From Bacteriovoracaceae bacterium (GTDB lineage Bacteria > Bdellovibrionota > Bacteriovoracia > Bacteriovoracales > Bacteriovoracaceae), in contig JAGSHJ010000231.1 in NCBI GenBank assembly GCA_023954595.1, forward strand, positions 1 through 5,165: a DNA stretch of 5,165 nt. Direction: 5' to 3'. The position numbers were made by a program, and so were the translations under genes. Below the pieces are notes generated by a model. That model saw only the letters and a program-made list of their open reading frames with translations. It searched no databases and was not told the DNA's origin. This document shows, piece after piece, positions 1-5,165 of this stretch (position 1 is its first letter; every line of letters begins with the position of its first letter).

Positions 1-149
1 ATATTTGGGGAATTCTGATCTGAAGTATCTACATATAATTTAATAGAACCAGAGTTGTTCCATCTAAGCTTATTTCCATTAATAGACTCGCTATATAAAT
101 AGCCAAAGGCATGGAAGCTTAAAATAAGGAAACAACAAATTAGCTTCAT
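1..149 (-). CDS. Secreted protein, 5' part only (possible matrixin-like protease N terminus)
   Basis: An open frame starts at the ATG at 147-149 and runs off the left edge after 49 complete codons. The first 18 or so residues (MKLICCFLILSFHAFGY) have a Lys and a hydrophobic core and read as a Sec signal peptide, with probable cleavage after the FHA triplet. No lipobox is visible: the two early Cys lie inside the hydrophobic core. The mature start carries the string NKLRWNNSGSIKLYVDTS. A Leu-Arg-Trp followed by a short Tyr-Val-Asp strand is reminiscent of the first strand of secreted matrixin-type zinc proteases of predatory and other delta-type bacteria. That is an inference from memory, because the HExxH motif would lie outside the window. 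The start codon overlaps the stop of the upstream gene as ATGA, so translational coupling is likely. The existence of the gene is fairly secure; its function is not. Confidence 0.72.
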   Translation of the reverse strand, partial: MKLICCFLILSFHAFGYLYSESINGNKLRWNNSGSIKLYVDTSDQNSPN

Positions 150-844
150 TTATTATTTCTTCTTCCTGACAGACGTACTGCTATTCCTAAAAGACCAAAA
201 AGAAACACAAGCCACATAGGATTGGTTTTCTCCGCTACATTTGGGCCAGCATCCGATACAGAGGCCAGTGACCTGGAGCGTTTACTAAGAGGAGCTATTT
301 TAGCTTGCTTCTCTACCGTTCTTTCGTATTTATCTTTGAATCTCTCTTTGAGCTTCTTTCCTTTCAATCGAGTTGCTAGCCTGAGAAATTTATCAAGTGG
401 CATCTGTCCTACATTTGGAACTTGAGGAAACACCTGATTGACCATAATTTGGTTCTGCCCAACTTTCTTTAAAGAGAACTTTCCAAGCCCTAAATTATAG
501 ACCCAATTTTTTTCATTATGCTTTGTTGTGAATACAACGACCTTTTCACCAACTTCAAACTTTGGTGCTCCGGCCACAAGCCTTCCCTCGTCACCAAATT
601 CACCACCTGGAAAGAATAGTTCTAGATGTCCGTTACTCACCTTTGGTCCCATCCATCTATCTGCTCGTAAGAATACCTTGGTTACTATGCCATAGTCTGA
701 GTCTTCAACCGTATTGATGGCCACAACCTCACCTTGTACGACTCCTTGAGAGCTTAATATTTGCTCCTTAATACTCATGGGAGCAAAAGTCGTTGCAACC
801 AAGTGAGATGCCCAGATCATCAATATAAACAGATACTTACACAT
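146..844 (-). CDS. Exported protein with C-terminal membrane tail, unknown function
   Basis: This encodes 232 residues from the ATG at 842-844. The alternative TTG at 854-856 adds only four residues, has no Shine-Dalgarno and sits in an inverted repeat; the ATG has a purine-rich GGGTAGAG close upstream. An in-frame TAG just above the TTG excludes a longer protein. Residues 1-17 form a Sec signal peptide with a hydrophobic core (YLFILMIWA), likely cleaved near LVA. Residues 18-125 are a compact beta-rich domain with strand-like runs, a Gly-Gly turn (FFPGGEFGDEG), a GAPKFEVGE motif and LGLGKF. Residues 150-195 are strongly basic, followed by a Ser/Ala/Pro-containing linker. Residues 209-225 (PMWLVFLFGLLGIAVRL) are a membrane span followed by GRRNNK. 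The layout fits a periplasmic domain held by a C-terminal anchor, or a cleavable sorting tail. It lies 77 bp after the UvrA-like gene and overlaps the next exported gene by 4 bp. I do not recognise a named family. Confidence 0.85.
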   Translation of the reverse strand: MCKYLFILMIWASHLVATTFAPMSIKEQILSSQGVVQGEVVAINTVEDSDYGIVTKVFLRADRWMGPKVSNGHLELFFPGGEFGDEGRLVAGAPKFEVGEKVVVFTTKHNEKNWVYNLGLGKFSLKKVGQNQIMVNQVFPQVPNVGQMPLDKFLRLATRLKGKKLKERFKDKYERTVEKQAKIAPLSKRSRSLASVSDAGPNVAEKTNPMWLVFLFGLLGIAVRLSGRRNNK

Positions 845-854
845 AGCTCTACCC

Positions 855-881
855 AAAAGATTAATATTCTATAAATCTTTT
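855..881. repeat. Perfect 8-bp inverted repeat in the leader of the exported-protein gene
   Basis: The arms AAAAGATT (855-862) and AATCTTTT (874-881) are perfectly complementary around an 11-base AT-rich loop. The repeat lies between the end of the UvrA-like gene and the ATG at 842-844, and overlaps the rejected TTG start. As RNA it would be a weak all-but-GC-free hairpin without a following T tract of its own, so it could be a weak terminator, an operator or chance in AT-rich DNA. No convincing -35/-10 pair was found here; TATAGA within the loop is a poor -10 candidate without a matching -35. Confidence 0.4.
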
Positions 882-921
882 CGGCTTGAGCACCCTAGAA
901 CTTGAATGATTTGGAAGGTCT

Positions 922-3492
922 TTAGCTAAAATCCAGCTTATAACTTGCCACGTTTTCATAGAAGTGATTCTGGTCAATTAGGGCAATTGTATTGTTTTGA
1001 GCAGTTAGCTTTTGTAAAAATAAGCACACGGCCTGAAGTTCCCTCTTGGATAGTCCAAAAGAGAGATTTTCAAAAACTAATAAAGAATTATAGATCTCTT
1101 TTTGCAACTGGTTCAAAAGATAGAGCCTCTGCTTCTCTCCACCTGACAGGGAATTAACTCCTCTATCAAGAGATAGATAATCGAGTTTCAATATTTTGAG
1201 GTATTCATTTATTCTTCTGTACTTGGGCGTGAGTTTTATTTTTTTAACAACCTCACTCACTGGCATAGAATATGCCTCGGCCACAGTCATCTCCCCGTCT
1301 GAAAGAGAAGCGTAAATAGGTTTGAGTTTTAACCCTTTGCAATCTTCACATTTGAGTACAATGTCTTCCAAAAATTGCATCTCTACAACTTTAACGCCTC
1401 TTCCTTCACAGGCAGGGCATTGGCCTAATGCGGAGTTTGGAGAGAGATGGCCTTCTTTGAGACCCATAGATTTTGCAGCAGCAGTTTTAAGAAAGTGTTT
1501 TCTCACAATTGAGAACATATCCGTCATAGATCCAAAGGTAGAGCGAGAAGTGTACCTATTAAGATTTGCATCGATTACAAAAACATCATCTATTTTTTGC
1601 GCACTTTTTATAGACTTTGCCTCGCCTTTACTTATGTCGAGTCTTGTTCCATAGGCCTTATAATGTAATTCATTAGCTAATACATTTAAGACTCTTGCAG
1701 TTTTTCCACTACCAGATGGGCCTGTGACCCAAGTGATTTCGTTCAGCGGTATTTTAAAATCAGAAAACACTTTGTTGTAGGCCTGTGGGGCCTTAACCTC
1801 TATCCACTTACGTTTCTCAGGCACTTGTGGGGCTATTTCGACCTTGAATGGATGCTTATCTCTAAACTCTTCATAGTCACCATTAAATATGACTTCACCA
1901 CCTCGTTTGCCGGACTCAGGTCCAATGAAGACAAATCGATCACTGCGGCTATGAAAGAAATCGGAGTGATCTATCAAAAAGACTGTATTGCCTTGATCCA
2001 CCAAATTTCTCAAACCATTGAAGAGTTTACCCTTCTCCTCGTCGCTTAGACCTAGGCTTGGCTCATCAAAGATAAACAGTGCCCCAGTTCCTTCATATGA
2101 CAGATGTTTAAGAAGCAATAGTCTTTGATACTCACCAGCAGAGACGGACTTAACTTTTCTTGTAAGCTTCAAATGTCCAAGCCCTATACCTAATGCAGTC
2201 TCTAAGATTGATAGAAGTTTTTTTATGAGCGCTTTGAAGTCTTTAGTTCTAGAGCGCATGTCAAAACTTGAAAAGTATTCGTAAACTTCACCTAGGTCCA
2301 TCTTCCAAATATCATAGAAAGAAACTTTATCTTCCAAGTAGAAATGCTCTACTTCTGGTGAGATTCTCGTTCCATGACAGTTTGGACAAAGAACCTCTTT
2401 TTGCTTTCCTCTAACAAAGATACGAACGCTTGGTTTGTATTTTTTTGTTTCAAGCCATTTGAATAGTTCTTCAAGGCCACAAAACTGACCCTTTCCTTGA
2501 TAAAGGATCTTCCAAAACTTCTCAGGCAATTCACTGATTGCTTTTGTGGTTGATATCTTTGCAGCTTTTAGTTCCCAATAAAGATCTTCATACTCTTGAT
2601 GAAACCTTTTATATTCAAGAAACTTCACACCACCCTCTTCAACAGAAAGCTCTTGATCCACTAACTTTTCACGATCGTATTCAAGGGTAGCACCAAAGCC
2701 ATTACACTTGCTGCAGGCACCTAGGGCGTTAAAAGCTGTGAACTTTGCAGGACTCTTTGAAACAACTCCACCTCTATGGCAAACAGGACAAATCTTTTGT
2801 TTTACCACAGGTGTTTTAGTGAGCTTATCTTGTTCATCAATTAAATAAATATCGATTTCTCTCTCAAGATAAGGAGCGAGCTTTTTATCCAGTGTAGCTA
2901 GAGATTTCTTTTTGAAACGTAGTACTTCCCAATATGGATCTGACTTTTTAAATTCACCAATTCCCTCGTCATAAGATCGTGATGGGAAAGGCGCATTTGA
3001 GAAGTAAGTTAAAAAGTCTGACCTACTGATGGCCAAATAAAATTTGGAGTTATCATCATAATCAACAAGATGTTCGTGTAAAACTTCCCCAAAGCTCAAA
3101 CGCATAAGCGGAGTATGGTGTTCAGGACAATACTCTTGGGCGTGATGAAAATATAAGTTTTGGAAGATCTCACTAAGTCGCATTGTATCTGCGATAACAG
3201 ATCGTGTTCCAACAATTGGATTTATTTGTGGAAGACCAAATACAGGTAAGACTGGAAATATTTCATCCACATCTACAGGAGCTGGTCTATCTGAAAAGAA
3301 TTTTAAGTAATTAGGAAATGAGTTTAGAAATCTACGTTTAGACTCATTATAAACGGTATGAAAGGCCAGAGAAGTTTTGCCTGATCCTGAGGGGCCAGCA
3401 AAACATGTAATCGCTTTGGTGGGTAGGTCTATATCTACAGACTTTAAGTTATTTACCCGTGCGCCTCTGATGCGAATTACTTTTTCATTCAT
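922..3492 (-). CDS. Divergent UvrA-family ABC ATPase with one degenerate ATP site
   Basis: This encodes 856 residues; UvrA proper is usually about 940. UvrA is the DNA-damage-recognising ATPase of nucleotide excision repair. The N terminus (IRGARVNNLK) matches the UvrA start, supporting this ATG. In order: Walker A1 GPSGSGKT at 33-40; CPEHH at 122-126; a divergent region where UvrA binds UvrB (about 130-232); zinc module 1 with Cys 235, 238, 260, 263; a shortened insertion region ending in CPNCHGTRISPE at 369-380; signature 1 VSAGEYQR at 450-457; Walker B1 FIFDEP at 473-478; switch His509; the GPESGKRGGEV motif at 524-534; Walker A2 GPSGSGKT at 591-598; zinc module 2 with Cys 692, 695, 715, 718; and signature 2 LSGGEKQR at 782-789. 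Walker B2 reads LVFENL (805-810) where UvrA has a Leu-Asp-Glu-Pro core, and the switch His is Gln841. The protein ends at 856 without the second GPEGG/GGE tail. The frame is uninterrupted, so it is an intact paralogue and probably not the main repair UvrA. Its start lies just behind the rpsI terminator. Confidence 0.93.
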   Translation of the reverse strand: MNEKVIRIRGARVNNLKSVDIDLPTKAITCFAGPSGSGKTSLAFHTVYNESKRRFLNSFPNYLKFFSDRPAPVDVDEIFPVLPVFGLPQINPIVGTRSVIADTMRLSEIFQNLYFHHAQEYCPEHHTPLMRLSFGEVLHEHLVDYDDNSKFYLAISRSDFLTYFSNAPFPSRSYDEGIGEFKKSDPYWEVLRFKKKSLATLDKKLAPYLEREIDIYLIDEQDKLTKTPVVKQKICPVCHRGGVVSKSPAKFTAFNALGACSKCNGFGATLEYDREKLVDQELSVEEGGVKFLEYKRFHQEYEDLYWELKAAKISTTKAISELPEKFWKILYQGKGQFCGLEELFKWLETKKYKPSVRIFVRGKQKEVLCPNCHGTRISPEVEHFYLEDKVSFYDIWKMDLGEVYEYFSSFDMRSRTKDFKALIKKLLSILETALGIGLGHLKLTRKVKSVSAGEYQRLLLLKHLSYEGTGALFIFDEPSLGLSDEEKGKLFNGLRNLVDQGNTVFLIDHSDFFHSRSDRFVFIGPESGKRGGEVIFNGDYEEFRDKHPFKVEIAPQVPEKRKWIEVKAPQAYNKVFSDFKIPLNEITWVTGPSGSGKTARVLNVLANELHYKAYGTRLDISKGEAKSIKSAQKIDDVFVIDANLNRYTSRSTFGSMTDMFSIVRKHFLKTAAAKSMGLKEGHLSPNSALGQCPACEGRGVKVVEMQFLEDIVLKCEDCKGLKLKPIYASLSDGEMTVAEAYSMPVSEVVKKIKLTPKYRRINEYLKILKLDYLSLDRGVNSLSGGEKQRLYLLNQLQKEIYNSLLVFENLSFGLSKRELQAVCLFLQKLTAQNNTIALIDQNHFYENVASYKLDFS

Positions 3493-3497
3493 AAGTC

Positions 3498-3503
3498 TTT
3501 ATA
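3498..3503 (-). promoter_or_regulatory. Candidate -10 box of the UvrA-like gene, possibly leaderless
   Basis: TATAAA on the minus strand lies five bases before the ATG at 3490-3492. At 17-bp spacing the -35 would be TTTTTG, inside the terminator hairpin, which is a poor match. If this box is used, transcription would begin at or next to the start codon. The five bases GACTT contain no Shine-Dalgarno, and upstream there is only a weak AAAG. The alternative is expression by read-through of the rpsI terminator. Confidence 0.35.
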
Positions 3504-3505
3504 CC

Positions 3506-3537
3506 AAAAAAAAGGCCCACCAAAAAGGCAGGCCTTT
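3506..3537 (-). terminator. Intrinsic terminator of the rplM-rpsI operon
   Basis: On the minus strand, 23 bases after the rpsI stop, AAAGGCCTGCC (3527-3537) pairs with GGTGGGCCTTT (3511-3521) over 11 bp, including two G-T wobbles, around a TTTTT loop (3522-3526). The transcript then continues with a run of U: eight T in a row at 3506-3513, three of them in the stem. The opposite strand has no T tract after the hairpin, so it is unidirectional. It separates the ribosomal operon from the UvrA-like gene, whose ATG begins only 13 bases beyond the T tract. Confidence 0.92.
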
Positions 3538-3560
3538 GATATAAACGATATAAAAACGTC

Positions 3561-3962
3561 TTATCTTTTTGAGAACTGGAAAGATCTTCTTGCACCAGCA
3601 AGACCGTATTTCTTTCTTTCGACTTTTCTAGCGTCTCTAGTAAGAAATCCAGCAGCTTTTAGTGGAGATCTGTTTGATTCGTTAAGAGATGCAAGGATTC
3701 TAGCGATGCCAAGTCTGATTGCTCCGGCCTGACCAGTGATTCCGCCACCTTTAACGTTGATGTTAACATCGTATTTTTCGCCTAGGTCCAAAAGGTTGAA
3801 AGGCTGTGAAACTACGTATCTAGAAGTTGCTTTTGGAAAATAATCCGTAAGCTCTCTCTTATTAACTGTAATTTTGCCAGTACCTTCAGCTACATATACT
3901 CTAGCTATTGAAGATTTTCTTCTACCAACAGCATGACCTAAATAAGTTTTTCCCTTAGCCAT
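3561..3962 (-). CDS. rpsI: 30S ribosomal protein S9
   Basis: This encodes 133 residues, close to the usual 130. S9 is a small-subunit head protein whose extended C-terminal tail reaches the P-site tRNA. Visible family hallmarks are GRRKSSIARV near residue 13, GKITVN, the VKGGGITGQAGAIRLGIARIL block in the middle, LTRDAR followed by ERKKYG, and the terminal QFSKR. The start ATG has a clear AAGGAA Shine-Dalgarno (3969-3974) seven bases upstream. It follows rplM by 13 bp, the classical bacterial rplM-rpsI order, and shares the rplM promoter. The intrinsic terminator starts 23 bases after its stop. One oddity is that the residues before QFSKR are ARRSF, where most bacteria carry a Pro directly before the Gln. 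Confidence 0.98.
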   Translation of the reverse strand: MAKGKTYLGHAVGRRKSSIARVYVAEGTGKITVNKRELTDYFPKATSRYVVSQPFNLLDLGEKYDVNINVKGGGITGQAGAIRLGIARILASLNESNRSPLKAAGFLTRDARKVERKKYGLAGARRSFQFSKR

Positions 3963-3975
3963 AATTTATTCCTTA

Positions 3976-4419
3976 TTAACCTTTGATTTCGTATTTTTCT
4001 GGTTTTTGAGCTTCGTGAGTGTGTTCAGCTCCAGCAAAAACTTTTAACTTAGTTAATTGTTTTCTACCTAGAGATGTCTTTGGAAGCATCCCTTTAACAG
4101 CTTCAGAAACAACTCTTTCAGGAGTTCTTTCCATCATTTCACGAGCACTTCTGCTCTTTAGTCCACCAATGTGATTAGTGTGCCAGTAATAATTTTTCTG
4201 GTTAAGTTTATCACCAGTAAATTTAATTTTTTCAATGTTAGTCACAACAACGAAATCTCCACACTCTTGGTTTGGAGTAAAAGTTGGCTTGTGCTTTCCC
4301 CTTAACAATGTTGCCACTTCAGTAGCTAATCTACCAACAACTACATCAGTAGCGTCAATAACCCACCACTTCTTATCGGCGTCTTCCTTTCTGATAACGA
4401 AAGATTTTTGAGTATACAT
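3976..4419 (-). CDS. rplM: 50S ribosomal protein L13
   Basis: This encodes 147 residues, a little longer than the 142 of E. coli. L13 is an early-assembly protein of the large subunit that binds 23S rRNA. Conserved features visible are WWVIDATDVVVGRLAT near residues 18-33, LRGKHKPTFTP, GDFVVV, KIKFTGDK, the HTNHIGGLKSRSAREM block, the ERVVSEAVKGMLPKTSLGR segment and the late KVFAGAEHTHEAQKP. The start has an AAAGGA Shine-Dalgarno (4427-4432) seven bases upstream. It is the first gene of the rplM-rpsI unit, with a strong promoter 38-67 bases upstream of the start codon. The predicted leader is only about 30 bases, which leaves no room for a structured r-protein autoregulatory element. Confidence 0.98.
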   Translation of the reverse strand: MYTQKSFVIRKEDADKKWWVIDATDVVVGRLATEVATLLRGKHKPTFTPNQECGDFVVVTNIEKIKFTGDKLNQKNYYWHTNHIGGLKSRSAREMMERTPERVVSEAVKGMLPKTSLGRKQLTKLKVFAGAEHTHEAQKPEKYEIKG

Positions 4420-4450
4420 ACCATTTTCCTTTAAATACGGTTGAAAATTT

Positions 4451-4466
4451 CCGCTTTATATAGCGG
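4451..4466. repeat. 16-bp near-palindrome over the rplM -10 box
   Basis: The plus strand reads CCGCTTTATATAGCGG. Seven of the eight pairs around the centre are complementary (arms CCGCT/AGCGG are perfect, one T-T mismatch, then TA/TA). It covers the -10 hexamer exactly and could be an operator for a dimeric regulator, or a by-product of the AT-rich -10 flanked by a GC-rich discriminator. No regulator gene is nearby. Confidence 0.45.
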
Positions 4467-4486
4467 CCCATGGCCCAAGATGTCAA
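4457..4486 (-). promoter_or_regulatory. Sigma-70-type promoter of rplM-rpsI
   Basis: Read on the minus strand, a perfect TTGACA (-35, 4481-4486) is followed after 18 bp by TATATA (-10, 4457-4462). CTATAT at 17 bp is an equivalent reading. The start point would fall near 4450, giving a leader of about 30 bases to the rplM ATG. The position after the barrel gene and before a highly expressed ribosomal pair fits. The -10 box lies inside a 16-bp near-palindrome. Confidence 0.8.
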
Positions 4487-4509
4487 TATTGCCTACCATT
4501 ATTACTTGC

Positions 4510-4536
4510 CTTCTTCTGAACGGGGATTAGAAGAAG
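4510..4536 (-). repeat. Hairpin at the 3' end of the barrel gene
   Basis: On the minus strand CTTCTTCT (4529-4536) pairs perfectly with AGAAGAAG (4510-4517) around an 11-base loop. The left arm includes the final Phe codons and the first base of the TAA stop. No T tract follows, so it is not a standard intrinsic terminator; it may protect the 3' end or terminate weakly before the rplM promoter. It may also be coincidental, because TTC repeats arise from the Phe-Phe ending. Confidence 0.4.
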
Positions 4537-5165
4537 CCAATTGACACATGAAGCCTTCCAGGGCTCTCAAGACTACCATCCTCGTCCCTTTTTCTCAAGA
4601 GTTTTATACCATAGTCAAAATCTAAAGATCCGACAGGGGTTAGATACTTAAAAGTGAAACCAACCGAGGATCGAAGCTGCCCCGCATCAGGCGAACTAAC
4701 AAATACCCTTCCAGCATCATAGAACACGCCAAACATGGAAGAGTCACTAATGAATATCCTAGGCTCAACCTTCAATACGGCCATATAGGCCTTATCATCC
4801 ACTGTGACCTCACTTATATCTACATTGCTTGGTAGACGATTAATTTCATCATCCTCATAGCCACGCACCACATCAGCACCATTTAAACGAAAAACCTTTA
4901 TATTTGGGATATATCCGTCCTCTTTGGCCAAATTTTCCTGCAATCCAGCAGCAATCGACATGGCCACAGTTCCCCTAGAGAAAGGTAGATAGAAACGGTT
5001 TCGTGAAATAATTTTATAGTAATTAATCGTCAGCTCTTTATCATCTTGGCTCAAAAGAGCTGGATTTGCGACTTCCATAGATAAATTAAACCATGACCCA
5101 GCTGTTGGATTTATTCGGTTATTTCTAAAATCAAGAGTAAGGCTTGGCGTCAGGGAGCCAATCTG
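4527..5165 (-). CDS. Omp85/BamA-type outer-membrane barrel protein, C-terminal part
   Basis: The gene is cut by the right edge; 212 residues and the stop are visible, and the frame is open to the last base. The Met at 5076-5078 is internal, because the 29 codons before it are clearly homologous. The family inserts or secretes proteins at the outer membrane through a 16-strand barrel preceded by POTRA domains, which lie outside the window. Visible hallmarks are the TLDFRNNRINPTAGSW segment (visible residues 10-25, the LTxDxRDNxxxPTxG pattern), the L6-loop motif VRGY (100-103), the GVFYDAGRVF strand (146-155), YLTPVGSLDFDYG (174-186) and an alternating terminal strand ending in Phe-Phe, the beta-signal for outer-membrane insertion. 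BamA, TamA or another Omp85 member are all possible without the POTRA region. It precedes the rplM promoter by about 40 bp and is a separate unit. Confidence 0.92.
   Translation of the reverse strand, partial: QIGSLTPSLTLDFRNNRINPTAGSWFNLSMEVANPALLSQDDKELTINYYKIISRNRFYLPFSRGTVAMSIAAGLQENLAKEDGYIPNIKVFRLNGADVVRGYEDDEINRLPSNVDISEVTVDDKAYMAVLKVEPRIFISDSSMFGVFYDAGRVFVSSPDAGQLRSSVGFTFKYLTPVGSLDFDYGIKLLRKRDEDGSLESPGRLHVSIGFF

Noticed and set aside
222..425. Plus-strand open frame of 67 codons
   Set aside because: It lies antisense inside the exported-protein gene, has no family resemblance and reads as a shadow.
854..856. TTG as start codon of the exported-protein gene
   Set aside because: It has no Shine-Dalgarno and adds four residues ahead of a normal signal peptide; the ATG at 842-844 is better placed.
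1322..1654. Plus-strand open frame of 110 codons (and similar ones at 945-1157 and 1825-2049)
   Set aside because: All are antisense to the UvrA-like gene, which has unmistakable motifs throughout; no ribosome-binding site or domain supports them.
2349..2534. Minus-strand open frame of 61 codons
   Set aside because: It overlaps the UvrA-like coding sequence in another frame without any own signal.
922..3492. UvrA-like gene as a pseudogene
   Set aside because: The frame is open over 856 codons, both zinc modules and both Walker A motifs are intact, and the altered residues sort to one ATP site rather than being scattered.
4422..4424. ATG just upstream of rplM, out of frame
   Set aside because: It sits only two bases after the Shine-Dalgarno, too close, and reads a short frame without meaning.
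4420..4450. Structured ribosomal-protein leader or riboswitch before rplM
   Set aside because: The predicted leader is only about 30 bases and shows no stable fold other than the Shine-Dalgarno region.
5076..5078. ATG as start of the barrel gene
   Set aside because: The frame continues upstream through a recognisable Omp85 strand to the window edge, so this Met is internal.

Overview
The window is a compact, AT-leaning stretch of bacterial chromosome in which every supportable gene lies on the minus strand, so transcription runs from high to low coordinates. In transcription order it holds: the 3' end of an Omp85/BamA-type outer-membrane barrel gene (cut by the right edge), a strong promoter, the ribosomal pair rplM-rpsI, an intrinsic terminator, a large divergent UvrA-like ABC ATPase, a secreted protein with a C-terminal membrane tail, and the first 49 codons of another secreted protein (cut by the left edge). 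The Omp85 barrel and the signal peptides mean a diderm (Gram-negative) bacterium. The AT-rich composition, the protein style and a UvrA paralogue beside small secreted proteins would suit Bdellovibrionota (Bacteriovorax/Halobacteriovorax-like), but that assignment is an inference of low to moderate confidence.

Right part (about 3506-5165). The barrel gene ends in the Phe-Phe terminus expected of an outer-membrane protein. A -35/-10 pair (TTGACA, 18 bp, TATATA) then drives rplM (L13) and rpsI (S9), which sit 13 bp apart with good Shine-Dalgarno sequences. The unit closes with an 11-bp hairpin followed by a T tract. This is housekeeping sequence; the only oddities are a near-palindrome over the -10 box and an unusual residue pair close to the S9 C terminus.

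Centre (922-3492). The 856-residue UvrA-family protein is the most interesting item. Its domain order is that of UvrA (two ABC modules, two CxxC-x19-or-21-CxxC zinc modules), but the two ATP sites have diverged in a coordinated way. The site built from Walker A/B of module 1 and the signature of module 2 is canonical. The site built from Walker A/B of module 2 and the signature of module 1 has lost the Walker B Asp-Glu pair and the switch His and carries an altered signature. The C-terminal tail of UvrA is also absent. This looks like an intact but asymmetric, possibly repurposed UvrA paralogue rather than the housekeeping repair protein. Its start codon lies immediately behind the rpsI terminator, without a clear ribosome-binding site.

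Left part (1-921). A gene for an exported protein with a C-terminal hydrophobic segment and Arg-Arg end overlaps the next gene by ATGA. That next gene encodes another exported protein whose visible N terminus resembles the start of secreted matrixin-like proteases. The two are probably co-translated. I found no RNA genes, insertion sequences, CRISPR arrays, attachment sites or origins. No gene-free stretch exceeds about 110 bases.
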